Positions 48,728 to 60,000 of a stretch of 60,000 bases of DNA are shown in pieces. Both the position numbers and the translations under genes were made by a program. Numbering within the stretch: position 1 is the stretch's first letter; every line of letters begins with the position of its first letter. The DNA comes from Cryptomeria japonica (taxonomy: Eukaryota > Streptophyta > Pinopsida > Cupressales > Cupressaceae): NCBI RefSeq assembly GCF_030272615.1, contig NC_081413.1, positions 442,023,038 through 442,083,037 of the forward strand, in the 5' to 3' direction. The notes beneath the pieces were generated by a model. The model made no database searches. It had not been told where the DNA came from and saw nothing but the letters and a program-made list of their open reading frames with translations.

Positions 48728-51012
48728 CTGTATGAAAAATGATAACATATGATATAGACATAAAAGGATTTATTTATTTTGAACAAGCAAGAATGCAATC
48801 CAAAGTGAATATAAAGATATCACCTCTTCCCTCTGCTAAACCTCATCGACATTAGGTGCATTCATTAATTCCGTAAACCCCACATGTTTGTGTATATAGA
48901 ACAAATAAATTAAGTGAATTTATCAATATCTACATATAGATGTTTAATAATAATACATTTCAACAAATGAATTTAAATTGTACTGAATTACCTTCTGTTG
49001 TTTGGGTGTCTGAGAGGATATCTTTTTCTGCCTCAGAGTGCTAGATGATGGATTTCTCACACGATATTTCCTCGAGGCAAGTGGGGTAAACTAACAGAAA
49101 AAAATTAACATAAGGGAAAAGAGCATGTATTTAATATATCACTTAAGTAAAAAATATATAAATCTAAATGGTACCGCATAGCTATCTTCGCCAAAGTCAA
49201 TGGCTGAAAGCATGATATCATCAATTTGGGACATCCCAGCCCCTGATAAGCCCTAGAAAATGCCAAGTAATGATACATATAGTTTAACAAAAGACATTTT
49301 GAAACCAATGTATTATTATGTTTTTAACAAATTTACAAATCTTTACCTCTGGTGGCGAAACTACTTGTGACCATGGAGTCGACTGAAAAAGTATGTGGTG
49401 TACTCCCACCACCTTTTGCACCTTGCAATGCATTTTATTTATGTCACTTTAAATTATTCTCAAAATAAAAATTCATTTCTTTTTATAAGATTGAGTCACT
49501 TAATTGATAACATGTCATAAACAAAATTAAATGCACCTGTGTCTGATAGAGAGGGTACAACATATTGATCAAGTCATTAGTGAGGGCCACATCCTTTGCA
49601 ATGGAATCATGCAATCTACTCCTACAACATGTACACAAATGAGATGTCGAACCATCCTCATCCGCATTAGTGTCTACACCAGAACATACACCCTAGCAGG
49701 TGGGGCACATATGTTGAATGGGCTGGCTCGTGCCAAATGATGCATGAGGTGATGCTTATGAAGGAGGTGTCACTGATGAAGGAGGTGTTGCTGATGAGGG
49801 AGGTGCCACTGATGAAGGAGGTGCCATAGGTGTTGGTACATCCTTTGCTCCGACCAACTATGTGCCATGCTAAACAATGACATCAATCAATGACGCAGTT
49901 GCCTGAAGAGTCTATAATTCCATAGAATCCTTCAAGGATATAGGAATAGTAACATGAATCATGGGTTTAGGAGCTGTATGCCTCCTATACTATGGCTCTA
50001 CCACCCTATGGGTGCCATGTCTATCCTATGCAAAGTCTCTCCCTCTACCCTGAAATTGTCGAATGTCAAAGTAATTTGGCTTCTCGCCAAGGATAAACTC
50101 ACAATACAACTTTCTCAAAAATATAGAGGCACCTCCCAATTATTACAAGGTGGTTGGTCAAAGACCATATACCACCTATAGCAAAAATATTTTTTCAGCC
50201 TAGCGTGAACACACTAATGTATAGAAAACCAAGTTATATTTAGTTCTAGGTTATTACTGGTAATAGGATCAGTGAAAAGAGAACATATGTCAGCTTTAAC
50301 TATGGCCTTTTTTTCACTTGATCATATGACAACCCATCCGCATAAAATATTCGACATCTATCCTTCCATGAACCCCATTTTGTAACCTCCCTAGATACCT
50401 CATTTGCACTATTGGCCATTGTTTCTAGTTTTCTGGCGAGGGTTGAGTGGTGCTCAAGCCTAGAGGACCTCAACCTATTCACCAATATAGACATTTGGGG
50501 TACTATTTTGTGTAAGGAGATTAATGAGTTCCTCTTGTGTGGCATCTACATGATCTAATGGAGGATGTGGAGGATTTTGGGGTGGTGGTGCTTGTTGAGG
50601 AGCAACATTTTGAGGATTTTGTGGTTGTGGAGAAACATGTTGAGGGTTTTCTTGTTTCTGATGTGCAATGTTTACAAGGTTTGCTTATGTTGCTTGTGCA
50701 GGAGGAGGTCTTTGTCATCTATTTCATTTTTGGAGATTGTTTGAAGAATCTAACATCAAATTAATAAAAAAAAAACTTAAATCAATTAAAACACCCTACT
50801 TCAATTAAAATGTAAATAAAAATAATCAAAGCAATCAAATCTTACCTGTTCGTCTTGGTGCTATTGTTGAAAATTGCTCTCAATGCTGGGAAAAACCAGA
50901 ATAATTACAAACCCATGTAGGTTATATTGATTTTAGGCTTTCTCTTGCTGCTGTTAAATGGGTTTTGGCATTGAAAATGGCCAAAACCCTTGGCCTACAC
51001 AAAAAAAATAAT

Positions 51013-51135
51013 GTTTCTCAAAACCTGTACGGGTTTTGAGAAACTAGGAACTTTTTGTTTTTTAAAAATTTTTTGGCTAGGCTTAGTGTTACCAAACCTA
51101 ACACGTTTTTGAATTTTTAGAACCTGCACGGGTTA
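51013..51135. repeat. Right subterminal palindromic repeats of the giant element
   Basis: The 32-bp near-palindrome at 51013-51044 (core AAACCTGTACGGGTTT, one mismatched pair) and AACCTGCACGGGTTAT at 51121-51136 match the left-end motif. Weaker copies lie near 50930-50960. Confidence 0.8.
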
Positions 51136-51161
51136 TGAATTTTTTTAATTTTTTTTGGCAT

Positions 51162-51200
51162 GTGGCCACTTTTTAGTTCACCATCTTGGTGCACTTACCC
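51162..51200. repeat. Right terminal inverted repeat of giant element
   Basis: On the minus strand it starts GGGTAAGTGCACCAAG, continues ATGGTGAAC, and includes GTGGCCAC (51162-51169). It is the inverse of 31396-31444. Confidence 0.75.
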
Positions 51201-51648
51201 TTGAATCTTGACCTTACTTTTGCTCCAATGATTGAAAGAGGATTGATTTATGGATCACATGAATTTGAATCTTTGAATTGATTGCATTAATATCTTATAT
51301 GTTTTTTCAGATTGAGAGGGGTAGACCTCCTTTTATACATTCTTGTCGAAAAACTATTTAATTTTCCAACATGAGTCGACATGAGATCTAGGTCCTCACC
51401 AAAATAATGCTACCATTGAAGGGCCCAAAAATATGTTCTGATTGGATGGACCAGAGAGTTGGGCACTCTGGTCTTGACCAATCAAGGACATAGGAAATGG
51501 GGTAAGAAAGTGTGCATTCTAAAAAAAAATGAACAATTTACATGGTATATGAAGAATTACGACTCCAATCAAGCCTCGTGATAGGAATGCAAAGGTGAGG
51601 GGCCAAATGAGGAAAAAATTGTAAGGGACTACAATTTAAGATGCTACA
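51201..51648 (-). repeat. Ty3/gypsy 3' LTR, promoter-side part
   Basis: On the minus strand the LTR starts TGTAGCATCTTAAATTG right after a purine-rich tract. It carries a TATA box TATAAAAGG at 51329-51337. It ends abruptly at the giant element's TTGA. The remainder is proposed to continue leftwards from 31395. Confidence 0.65.
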
Positions 51649-51664
51649 TCTAGCTCCCACTTTA
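51649..51664 (-). promoter_or_regulatory. Polypurine tract of the gypsy element
   Basis: AAAGTGGGAGCTAGA on the minus strand directly precedes the LTR start TGTAGCATC. Confidence 0.75.
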
Positions 51665-53254
51665 GTGAGAGTATGAGACTAAGATAATTTGTATAAAGTA
51701 CAAAGGTTCACATTGAAAAGCTTTCATCAAGATGCTAAATAGGCAAGACACACCAAGCCCCTAGTGGACTTTAGGCATCTTACAACTTTAATATCAAGAT
51801 TAAATGGACATCATAAGAAAGAGAATCATGAGTACTAGACCAGTAAGGCTTGCTTATTATGGGTCATGAAAATAAAAGTACCAAAATTAAACAACAAAGA
51901 CTAAGTTTGCAAAGTAACTTGAGTATTGAGATATGAAAAGAGTGAAATATTGAGCAAAGTGTATGCCCCCACATTAAAGTGATTGCATATGCTGCAACAG
52001 GAGAAATTGCTTTAAGGTAGTATACATACATCCAAAAGATAAGCACGTTATTACAATGATATGCCCACAAAAAAAGATAAATCAAGGGATAATGATCACA
52101 AAACATAAAACACATAAGGGTTCTAGTTAACTAAGGGGTCAGTACACTCTTATGATAAATAATACATATCATGAAGTATGTTTGCATAGAATTGACCTCA
52201 TCCCCCAAAGAAAGTAGAACCACAATGGAAGAAGGGCACATGTGTCTTTTGAGTCAACATGGGAGAGACCAAAGTAGATCCCAACACAAGTTGCATTGTC
52301 CTCAAGTAGAAAACACTAGGGACAACAGATAGAATAATTGAGATACAAATAGAGGAAAGTCACAAAAAAGCAAGAGAGGAAATAGAGAGAATCTACGACA
52401 CAAATGAAGATAATCAAGCAAATCATTTGCCTCCCAATCTTGTTGAACATTATTTTGGGAAGGTGGATAAGATTCAAGAGAAGCAACTTTGAGCATGGTA
52501 GATGGAACTACCACAAGTTCCAAACAAGGACCATGCTCTAATGATGAGTCACTTTGTCTGTTACTATGAGCTAGGATTAGTACTTTTGAAAATTGTATAT
52601 AAATCATTGTCAACATCAATAAGTTCATATTCATCATTGGAATCATTAGCATCAACATTGTTAGCATGAAAATCATTTTCATTTATCTCTTCATCAAAAT
52701 TAATAAAAATAGGATCCTTAACATGAATAGAACATGAACCACCATCTTTCTTAAGGATTTTTTAATCTTGGTGATTTAGGTTGAACTTCCTATCTAGGGT
52801 TAGGTGAAGGCTGGAAAAATTGGATCATGTCAATATTTGGTGTCTTCGGGGAGGAAATGGGTTGAGAAGCAAGTCCATGAGCCTTAGCATGACATCTCTG
52901 TCGATGTTATCTCACACAATAGTTTTGTTTAGTTTTAGCTGAGGGTTGTGAAGGTTTAACATAAATGGACATAGGCTTCTTCTCTTCCTCTAAAGGAGGA
53001 GGAATGGGACAAGGTGTACTATGTTGAAAAATAGGAGATGTCAGATTCTTCCCTTTGTAAGATGTAGGAGGTGGAAGTACAACATATAAAGGAGGAATAG
53101 AAGGTGTAGGAAGGAGACAAGGTCAATCATGAGGAGGAGGAATAGGTCTAGGATATCTAGGCTTACTCAAAGATATGATCATATCATTCTTCCACTTTTG
53201 ATAAGATTGAGAAAGAGAATCACTTTGAGGTTTAAGAGGTTCAAATTATTTAGG
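51665..53254 (-). pseudogene. Decayed 3' internal part of gypsy element
   Basis: Coding-like minus-strand pieces persist, such as LSKPRYPRPIPPPHD, TPCPIPPPLEEEKKPMSIYV, HRQRCHAKAHGLASQPISSP and NDEYELIDVDNDLYTIF. Stops and shifts are frequent. No reverse transcriptase, RNase H or integrase motif is visible, so the element looks gag-protease only. Confidence 0.5.
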
Positions 53255-55086
53255 TCAAAAGTAATCAAGATTAACATCTCTATGACTCACCATGGGTTGG
53301 TAAATGCTATGATTAATTGTTATGTTTTTTTCATTATGAGGAAATTTGAGATATTTAAGAACAGTAGAAGGAATTGCTTTCATGGAAGAGAGCCAAGGAT
53401 ATCCCAACTTCACACAAAATTGATCAATGAGTACCCCTTGTGAGAGTTTTCCTTTGATCTTCATAGTGATATATAGTGAGCCATCACGTGCTTCAATAGT
53501 ATCACTAGGATAAAAGGTAATGCATAGGTCCTTAGGAGGTATAGGCTTATCAACAAGATTTAACACATTATTAGACTCAAGGCCAAGGTCATTAGAAGAA
53601 AATGCAAGATGCTTAGACTCAATCACGTTAGTAGAATGGGAAGGCAAACCATTAGTAAAGATTTGAATATTTTGATTAGGCGGAGATAAAGATTTGTTTC
53701 CTTTGTCATTCACATTAGCTATATATATGATATTGTTATCAATAAAGTCTTGAATTGTACTCCTTAAGGAATAACACTTTTTAGTGTCATGACTGGGTTG
53801 ACATTGATATTGGCAAAAGGCTTTGGGATCATGATAGGGTGGTAATGGTTTAGAGGTATCAATTGGTTTGATGGGAGGAAGTTTTAACACATTTTTTTTA
53901 ACAATGGTGTCATAATGCCACACATAGACTCAGAAAGAGGAGAAAATTCTTTTCTAAAATACTTGGATAAAGGAGGCACACTTGTTGCTATAGTTGCTAC
54001 TTGGGTATTATTGTTGTCATTTAACTTGATGAATCCCTTGTTTAGTTTAAACTTTGCAAAATATTGTTGAGCACTTTTAGTCTTATCAACCAGAACCATT
54101 GAAGGAGATGATTCAAATTGACTCACTTGAAGCTAGTAATCATGACGCACTACACACAACTACATAAAGGAAGTAAACTCAAAAAAGAGAAGCTTATCCC
54201 TAATGTCTTTTTGTAAATTAGAAATAAATTTTCTTTGAACATCTTGATCAGGCATAGGATAAGAAATTTAAGAATATAATGTTTATATCTACCAATAAAA
54301 TCAATCTCTTTTTATTTAACACCTTTCTTACAATGAATCAAATCAGTCAAAAAAATATTAGGACCAATATTATTATGAAATTATTGAATGAAATAATTAG
54401 CCAATTTTTGAAATGATGTAATAGAATAAGGAGAAAAAGAACAATAATAGTGCAATGCTTTATCCTTAAATGTTCTAGTAAACAATTTAGCCAAAAGTCT
54501 TTGATCATGAGAAAAATCACTACACAAAGTTTCAAATATTTTCATGAGTCAAGGGATCACCTTTTCCATTATAAATTTCCAATTGAGGGAATTTAATATG
54601 TTTAGGAGGGATATCATGAACACTATCATTAGATAATGGTATCGCTACATCAAGTATGGGCACATTAAGCTTGGATTGGTTCATAGAAGCCATTTGTTAT
54701 TGTAGGGATGTGAAAGTTTGGACTAGGCTATTGATGGTTGCTTCGGTGGATGGATTGAAATTGGACATGTTGGATTGAAATGGAGGAGTAATATTGTTAA
54801 ATGAAAGTAAAGGTTGAGAGTAAGTAGGTAGAACACTATGGTATGTAGGTATGGGAGATAATTGGGTTACAAATGGAAGACTCATGGAGGGAGGTATGAA
54901 AGAGTTTTGATTAACAAAGTTTCCCCCTTGAATAACATGTGTACGATTATCATTTTTTTGTGGAATTAGCCATGATAGTGGATGTGAAAGCAGGCACACT
55001 AGGTGTTGGATCTCAAATAAAAAGATTGGATAAGTTCTAAGGAAATGACAACTCATATGATCAAATCCTCCAATTAACTTGGCCAA
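53255..55086 (-). pseudogene. Ty3/gypsy gag and protease-like region
   Basis: From right to left: LAKLIGGFDHMSCHFLR with a Ser-Pro-rich N-terminal part; the gag core FPQLEIYNGKGDPLTH and RLLAKLFTRTFKDKALHYYC, matching the plant retrotransposon gag pattern FPKFxxFxGxGDPxTH; FCQYQCQPSHDTKKCYSLRS followed by IQDFIDNN, the diverged knuckle-like segment typical of Tat-lineage elements; and a protease-like segment with GVLID and GYPWLSSMKAIPSTVLKYLK. The frame is open at 53255-53923 and broken between 54126 and 54690. Lineage assignment is from motif memory. Confidence 0.82.
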
Positions 55087-56440
55087 CTTATAGAGTGAAC
55101 CTATTTGGTTACTAACTCCCTCACTTTAGGCTTTGCAAGACCTAGGCAGGTATACCTATTCACTAGTCATTTTTTATGACTAATGCTTTTTATAGCAGAT
55201 TGAGTATCTTGATCTAAATTTTTCCCTATCTCAGAATGGCATAGGTTCCTAGGATAGGTGGCTTTTAGATGAGTTCAAGATTGTTGTTGTGAAAGCTATT
55301 CGTTCTTTGTGCTTGAAAGTTATATATATACACTATTGCTAATTGATTCTATATATCCTACTCAACTATTCCTATTTGTTTAAAGTAAAGGTAATTGATA
55401 TGGTAAAAATTTGTTGTTTATGAATGATCAGTGCCTTTCCTCTTGTTTGGGCCACATAGTCTATTACTTCAGCAAGACTTATTGTATGGTTCTATGAGAC
55501 AAATTTTAAATCATCCCCCAGGTAGATCTGTCAATTAACTTTCCTAAAAAAGATCCATTTTAATAGTCTTATGCTATAATTTTCCCGAATGAATTTAACC
55601 CTTACTTTAAGAGACCTTTCAAGGAAGACTAAAAAGGAACAATTACAATCCACAAGTAGGCCTTTTATTCAAATTAATAGCAGTAGGAAAATAAACTTCA
55701 CTAGGAAGATACAAGAAACCTTATCTTCTATGAGACAATATCACAGAACAACTGCCAATTGAAATAAACAACTCAAAGAACATATGTAAAGGAAAAAACA
55801 ACTCATTATATTGATAGAGTTTCAAAAGTTACAAAAACTGCTAGAGTATATTGTACATCTATTTTTGAATCTTTTTTTTTTACAAAATACTTCTCATATA
55901 TATGAGAACAAAACCTATCCCTCACAAAGAGTCATGTCTCTTCCCAATATTAACAATTTGTTTGTACATTCTTGACAAAGTTAAACAAAAATAGTTTAAG
56001 CATTCCTAAATGATTTATGTAATCATCCTCTCCGTAGCCTTTAGTGTCAGTATTCTACTTCTTCAATTCTTCACCCATCAAGATATACTCGAATATTGTC
56101 TATTTGATGGAAGGAGCCAAATATTTATCTCGGTCCAACTATGAGATGGTTCGTTCTTTGATACCAGCCAACTCATTCCACCATTGCTCTAGTGATATCA
56201 ATTATCCCTCCTTGTAGATTGTTGACATTCGTGAGGTGCTCCCATCATCTAGTGCTTGGAGGTCTTTTCTCAAGGCATCTACATATCTGGCATGCTTCTC
56301 CAAGTATGCCATTTCCTATGCTCTATTTTTAGGCGTAATGGTATCCGCAATGTTCATGACCTCTTGCAATCATTCCTTTAGTCTTTTGTGCTCTTTAGAG
56401 CCTTGACAGTCCCACTATATACTTTCCAATATTGATATGC
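55087..56440. other. Region upstream of gypsy gag; no gene recognised
   Basis: The first 150 bp may still be gag leader. I could not find a 5' LTR matching 51201-51648. The rest is AT-rich with short frames only. Confidence 0.35.
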
Positions 56441-57010
56441 ATATATCAAGATGGTTTTGAACCTGTGCTCTATCATATCATTAATGAACTTATTTGTTTT
56501 CTATCAGACACTCTCCACTTGTTTGATTAATTTCTCACTCTTGGTCTTCCAACAAATAGTGTCTCTTAGAGCATTCATGACCTTCCAGTCAGTCTCAAGT
56601 GCCATGTCTAGTTCACCGACGCTTGGAGTAGAGCTCTGCTACAGTATTCTCTCTTGTAGCCATTGTACTTCCTCATTGGCCTTTTCATAAAATCCATTAT
56701 AAGTATTGTTCTCTTTGAATAGAAACTTAATATGATCTTGATTGAGTTTTGCCACATCTAGATTCAGTTTGGTAGTAACCCTAGGATCAGTCTTCCTAGC
56801 CTGCTGGATCATTAGATTCCCAAAGGCCTGATTAAGGTCCATGAGAAAAGGCCTTTTCCTTTGGGATACAGAGCCCACAACATAAGACCCTTTTGATAAG
56901 GATCATATCCTGATCCCATAAAAATCTTGTCTACTTCTTTAGGCATAATGTGCTTATTCGGCCCCTGTTTCTTCAAAAAATTGTCAAACAATAAGGCAGA
57001 TCTCATGTCC
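56441..57010 (-). pseudogene. Unknown decayed coding sequence
   Basis: The minus strand reads FDNFLKKQGPNKHIMPKEVD and GSGYDPYQKGLMLWALYPKG. After a shift near 56870 it continues MDLNQAFGNLMIQQARKTDP, HIKFLFKENNTYNGFYEKAN and EEVQWLQERIL, followed by more charged sequence with stops. The later part is likely helical. I do not recognise a family. It may be the C-terminal part of the protein read at 58.3-60 kb. Confidence 0.4.
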
Positions 57011-58305
57011 CATCCTGAGTATATTGTTCAACCTAGCAATAAGAATAATAACTCTAGTTTAAGTTTCAACCTGAAGTTTGTACATTCACTTTTTGAAGTC
57101 ACTATTTCCATAGCTAGTGCTCATTTGATTGTCAACCCAGGGACGTAATACTTGAAATGGGTCTGCACTATATATGCACTAAGTTCCTACAATAGCTATC
57201 CTACATTACTGCAACAACTAACATCTATGTGGAAAAGGTAAGAAAAAATTGAAACTATTGAAAGGCTATAGGAAAACTTCTGCATTAACATAAATTCATT
57301 CAAGAAATATTGGATGTTCAATGCTGCTAACAGGAATTACTCTGCTTTGGTTTAGCTGCAGGAACAATCAATGGATCCATTTCCAATGGCTATAGGAACA
57401 GTTAATGCAAGAAACATCTACTGTAGATAAAGAAGAAAACTAATTTTAACAAAGGCACATGAACACTCACCAAGTGGCCCCCCTTTGATGAGTGCTTCCG
57501 GGATTCCCAAAAAAACTCTAAGTGCTCAAAATAACATATATTTATTCATTTTTCTTTGGAAGTCATTACATGATTTTGAATCAAAAGAAACTCAAAACAC
57601 TTGTAACTTTATTTCTAAAATCCTCTCCTCTACTTCTTCCCTTTTCTATCTAACCTACAAAAAGAGATAAAGACCTTTATTTAAAAGAAAACAACTACTT
57701 CCTACAACACAGATCACGTTGATAAGAAGAGGTAGATAACTAATCAAGAAAGGAAACAATGAGAGTTAAGTCACTAATAATATGGATCTAAACTGAACCA
57801 AAGTCATAACATATCGTGGCGATGTTTACAACACTAATGTCCACTTGAGTAGGACATCAGTAAGCATTGCGCGATTAATTTTCCTCTACCATTCCTTACA
57901 CTCATCAATATTTTTGTTGATTCGATCTTTCAGTCTCCTCCTTGAATATCTCTTTCTGCAATTGGCATTATAGGAGAGTCTTCTCAGCAGCATCCATTTA
58001 TTCCTACAATTCAAAAGTAATAACATACAAGAACATACACATCTATTTTAATTAATCAAAATATCTATTAATTTCACACATGATATTGCCTAAGACAATC
58101 TGCATGGCAACATGAATGAATAACATGGTTGCAGGAAGAAACTGGCAAAGGCAAAACATGTTGTAATAGGTTCAGGCTAACATCTAAAATACATAAAGTC
58201 AACTTTTGATACATCATTACTGTCATGTAAATCAAAATATGAGAAAAAATTAAGAGTTCTGGGGATAAAAATATGCTAATGTCTCAACTCGTCATCCCCC
58301 CCAAC
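57011..58305. other. AT-rich intervening region, nothing recognised
   Basis: There is no open frame with a plausible domain. It could be intron between the two coding-like blocks on the minus strand. Confidence 0.35.
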
Positions 58306-60000
58306 TTAAGGTCTTGCTGATCCTCCAACAAGAGGAAAAATCCTGATTCTGGCACTAACTCTTAAGTCACCAACGGTTCCTTGACCTGTTCCTCCTGAAG
58401 CTAAATTCCAATAAAACCCCTTCATCTTTTCTAGTCTGGACCATCTAGCCTCCTTTGTAGCTACTTCATAGGGCTGATCTATAACCTTACATCCCAACAA
58501 TGGCCACATAAGTATAGGGGGCTGAAAGATCAAAGGTAACCAGTTATTGGTTTTCATCCTGCCTAGTTGGATATATTTAGGGGCTCTTTGCATAGCTTCA
58601 TGAAAATTTGGCAATGAATGAGGTTACCCTTGTTTCAATTCTTGTAGCAAATTATTCCAGCACTGAGTTAGGCCTTCAATTGCAGCTACACTTTCAATTT
58701 GAACTAAATGCTCATATACATAGAATATTTCTTCCCTCATTAGCAACACTTGATTCCTCACATCTTGCCTTACCAATAGATTTTGCCATTCATAATAGAG
58801 AACTCTTGGCTCTTTTTCTTCCTTCCTCAGTGGTAATGGACAATCAAATTCAATATCCCTATGTGTTCAGTCATGTGCTCCGATGCTGATCTCATTCTGA
58901 ATCCATGACAATAAGGCTTTTATGTGGATATCACCAATGTATAACAAGGGATTCCACTCACTGTCAAAATTTACAACATAGTTATGCAAGTAAATCTCAC
59001 ACAATAAATTTTTCATAGCTACTGGGGAAGTCTGATAGGCATCATAAAATTCCTCAGGGGTTTCTAAAGAAGGGATAAGGTCCCTAACAATGTGGTTTAA
59101 TTTAAAATTTAAATACAACTCTTTCAAATGTAGAGCATAAACTCTTGGCAGTGCCCTACATTGCATTAACTCGGGGACCTTACTAGTTATTGTATCAACT
59201 TTGGCTTCTAATTCTTCAATTTTATTATCCCTTTTTTCAATTTCCTTTTGTTGTTTGTCAATAATCCCCTATAATCTAGCCCTCTCTATCTCCCACTTCC
59301 TATAAAATGTTAATGCAATAGATAAATTGCTGAGCGATGATGGAGGTCTAATAGATGTTACCTTAGGATGTGGAATTTATTCAATAGGTTCCTCAAGTTG
59401 TTCTGCCACATATCTAGACTTGAAATTTTGTCAACATCACCCTCCTTCTAAATTTCAACCTCTGATGGGCTCTCTTCTTCTAATGCTTCCACTGAAATAA
59501 CCTCTATTGCATCACCTGCTGGACAGACTTTTTGGGTACTACTCTGAGTTATTCTTGCATAAACCTTTGGAGTGGCTGCAGGAATGGTTTCTACCTATGG
59601 ATTTGCTATAGGAATATTTCTCTTCAGTCCACGTCTCTTGGCTATAGGGGAAACTTGAGTTGCCTATGGCTGAACCATAGGTTCATCATCTGCATTAATT
59701 ACTTCTAATTCCTTCCCTTTTCTTTTAGAAGATGTCTCTTCTCTTTGAAAAGAAGTGGAGGGTCACTCCATGTTTGTCTCAACCATCTCTTTCTCCGTAA
59801 TAGTCACAGCTCCTTCAGCGATGAGAGATTTATTCTCTATAGAAATTATAGAAGAAGAGGGTTCTCCCATTTCCTCATTTTCAACTGCTAACTCATTTGC
59901 AACAGGAGCATCTTCAACCCTAAACTGCAATACGTCTTCAAATACCCCCCATTCCATTTGTGAAACATCCCTAAGAGAATGTTCTACTAGCAATTTTATC
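58306..60000 (-). pseudogene. Unknown decayed coding sequence, continues past window end
   Basis: From right to left: an acidic stretch (MEWGVFEDVLQFRVEDAPVA), a basic patch (EETSSKRKGKELEVINADDE), LYLNFKLNHIVRDLIPSLET, SEWNPLLYIGDIHIKALLSW, then KYIQLGRMKTNNWLPLIFQP, PPILMWPLLGCKVIDQPYEV and GTGQGTVGDLRVSARIRIF, ending at a stop at 58306. Conserved-looking tryptophans and glycines suggest a once real protein. Stops at about 59270-59480 and 58620 break it. I cannot name it. A retroelement-associated ORF is possible. Confidence 0.45.

Larger units (their letters stand above)
47977..50764 (-). pseudogene. Unknown multi-exon gene of the giant element
   Basis: The minus strand carries a proline- and glutamine-rich start (QPQNPQNVAPQQAPPPQNPP), then SREVTKWGSWKDRCRIFYAD, EFILGEKPNYFDIRQFQGRG and RHGTHRVVEP. 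A Pro-Ser repeat region follows, then DEDGSTSHLCTCCRSRLHDS and AKDVALTNDLINMLYPLYQT. Small exons come next, at 49347-49382, 49175-49252, 48992-49090, 48659-48727, 48303-48371, 48146-48211 and 47977-48039. All are multiples of three, in phase 0, with GT-AG borders. The last ends KRIDFDDLPQS and stop. Several stops sit where glutamine would fit. I recognise no family. Its position suggests an accessory transposition protein. Confidence 0.6.
31396..51200. mobile_element. Candidate giant DNA transposon (19.8 kb, nested)
   Basis: The left end GGGTAAGTGCACCAAC and right end (minus strand) GGGTAAGTGCACCAAG continue with ATGGTGAAC, an A-rich bit and GTGGCCAC on both sides. TTGA lies directly outside each end. 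Inside are matching palindromic repeats near both ends, a transposase-like gene reading inward from the left, and an unknown multi-exon gene reading inward from the right. Element B accounts for 8.4 kb, leaving about 11.4 kb. Outside the ends, a gypsy LTR seems to run continuously (TATA side on the right, downstream part on the left). The target would have read GATTCAAGCATTGAAG on the minus strand. That the two ends belong together is inference, supported by these independent lines. Confidence 0.68.

Overview
The window looks like a gene-poor, repeat-dominated piece of a large plant nuclear genome. Nothing in it resembles a bacterial operon, tRNA or rRNA. Almost every recognisable part belongs to a mobile element: Ty1/copia and Ty3/gypsy relics, LTRs with plant-type primer-binding sites and polypurine tracts, satellites, microsatellites and decayed transposase-like genes with GT-AG introns. 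The very long non-autonomous LTR elements and deep nesting suit a giant-genome plant, perhaps a gymnosperm. That last guess is inference and I cannot name the species.

Layout from left to right. 1-15.85 kb is a broken transposase-like gene (copy 1). Its catalytic-exon fragment has been amplified into seven alternating inverted 197-bp units. The fifth unit is split by a complete 12.3-kb LTR element with 4.23-kb LTRs and no coding capacity (element A, minus orientation, target duplication CTCTT). 16-21.6 kb holds AT-rich tandem repeats, a 138-bp hairpin-bearing satellite split by a copia-type solo LTR, a foldback palindrome and a TATG microsatellite. 21.6-26.9 kb holds two truncated copia-type elements, one with a coiled-coil-like extra ORF plus 3' LTR, the other with reverse transcriptase and RNase H. 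27-29.4 kb is an unknown coding relic split by another solo LTR.

31.396-51.200 kb is best explained as one giant nested DNA transposon. It has inverted ends beginning GGGTAAGTGCACCAA, a TTGA duplication on both sides, and subterminal palindromic repeats. Two convergent genes lie inside: a transposase-like gene on + (copy 2, same family as copy 1) and an unknown multi-exon gene on -. A 359-bp tandem repeat sits inside it, and that repeat was in turn hit by a second long-LTR non-autonomous element (element B, 8.4 kb, target duplication GAACG). The giant element appears to sit in the 3' LTR of a Ty3/gypsy element whose gag-protease body lies at 51.65-55.1 kb on -. 56.4-60 kb carries decayed minus-strand coding sequence of unknown function.

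How the parts may work together (inference): the transposase-like gene and its convergent partner would supply the proteins, and the palindromes near the ends could be their binding sites. The inverted array made from the transposase catalytic exon could give hairpin RNA against the same family, as Mu killer does for MuDR in maize. The coding relics carry stops, many explained by C-to-T change at glutamine codons, so the window is largely a methylated graveyard with a few fairly young insertions.
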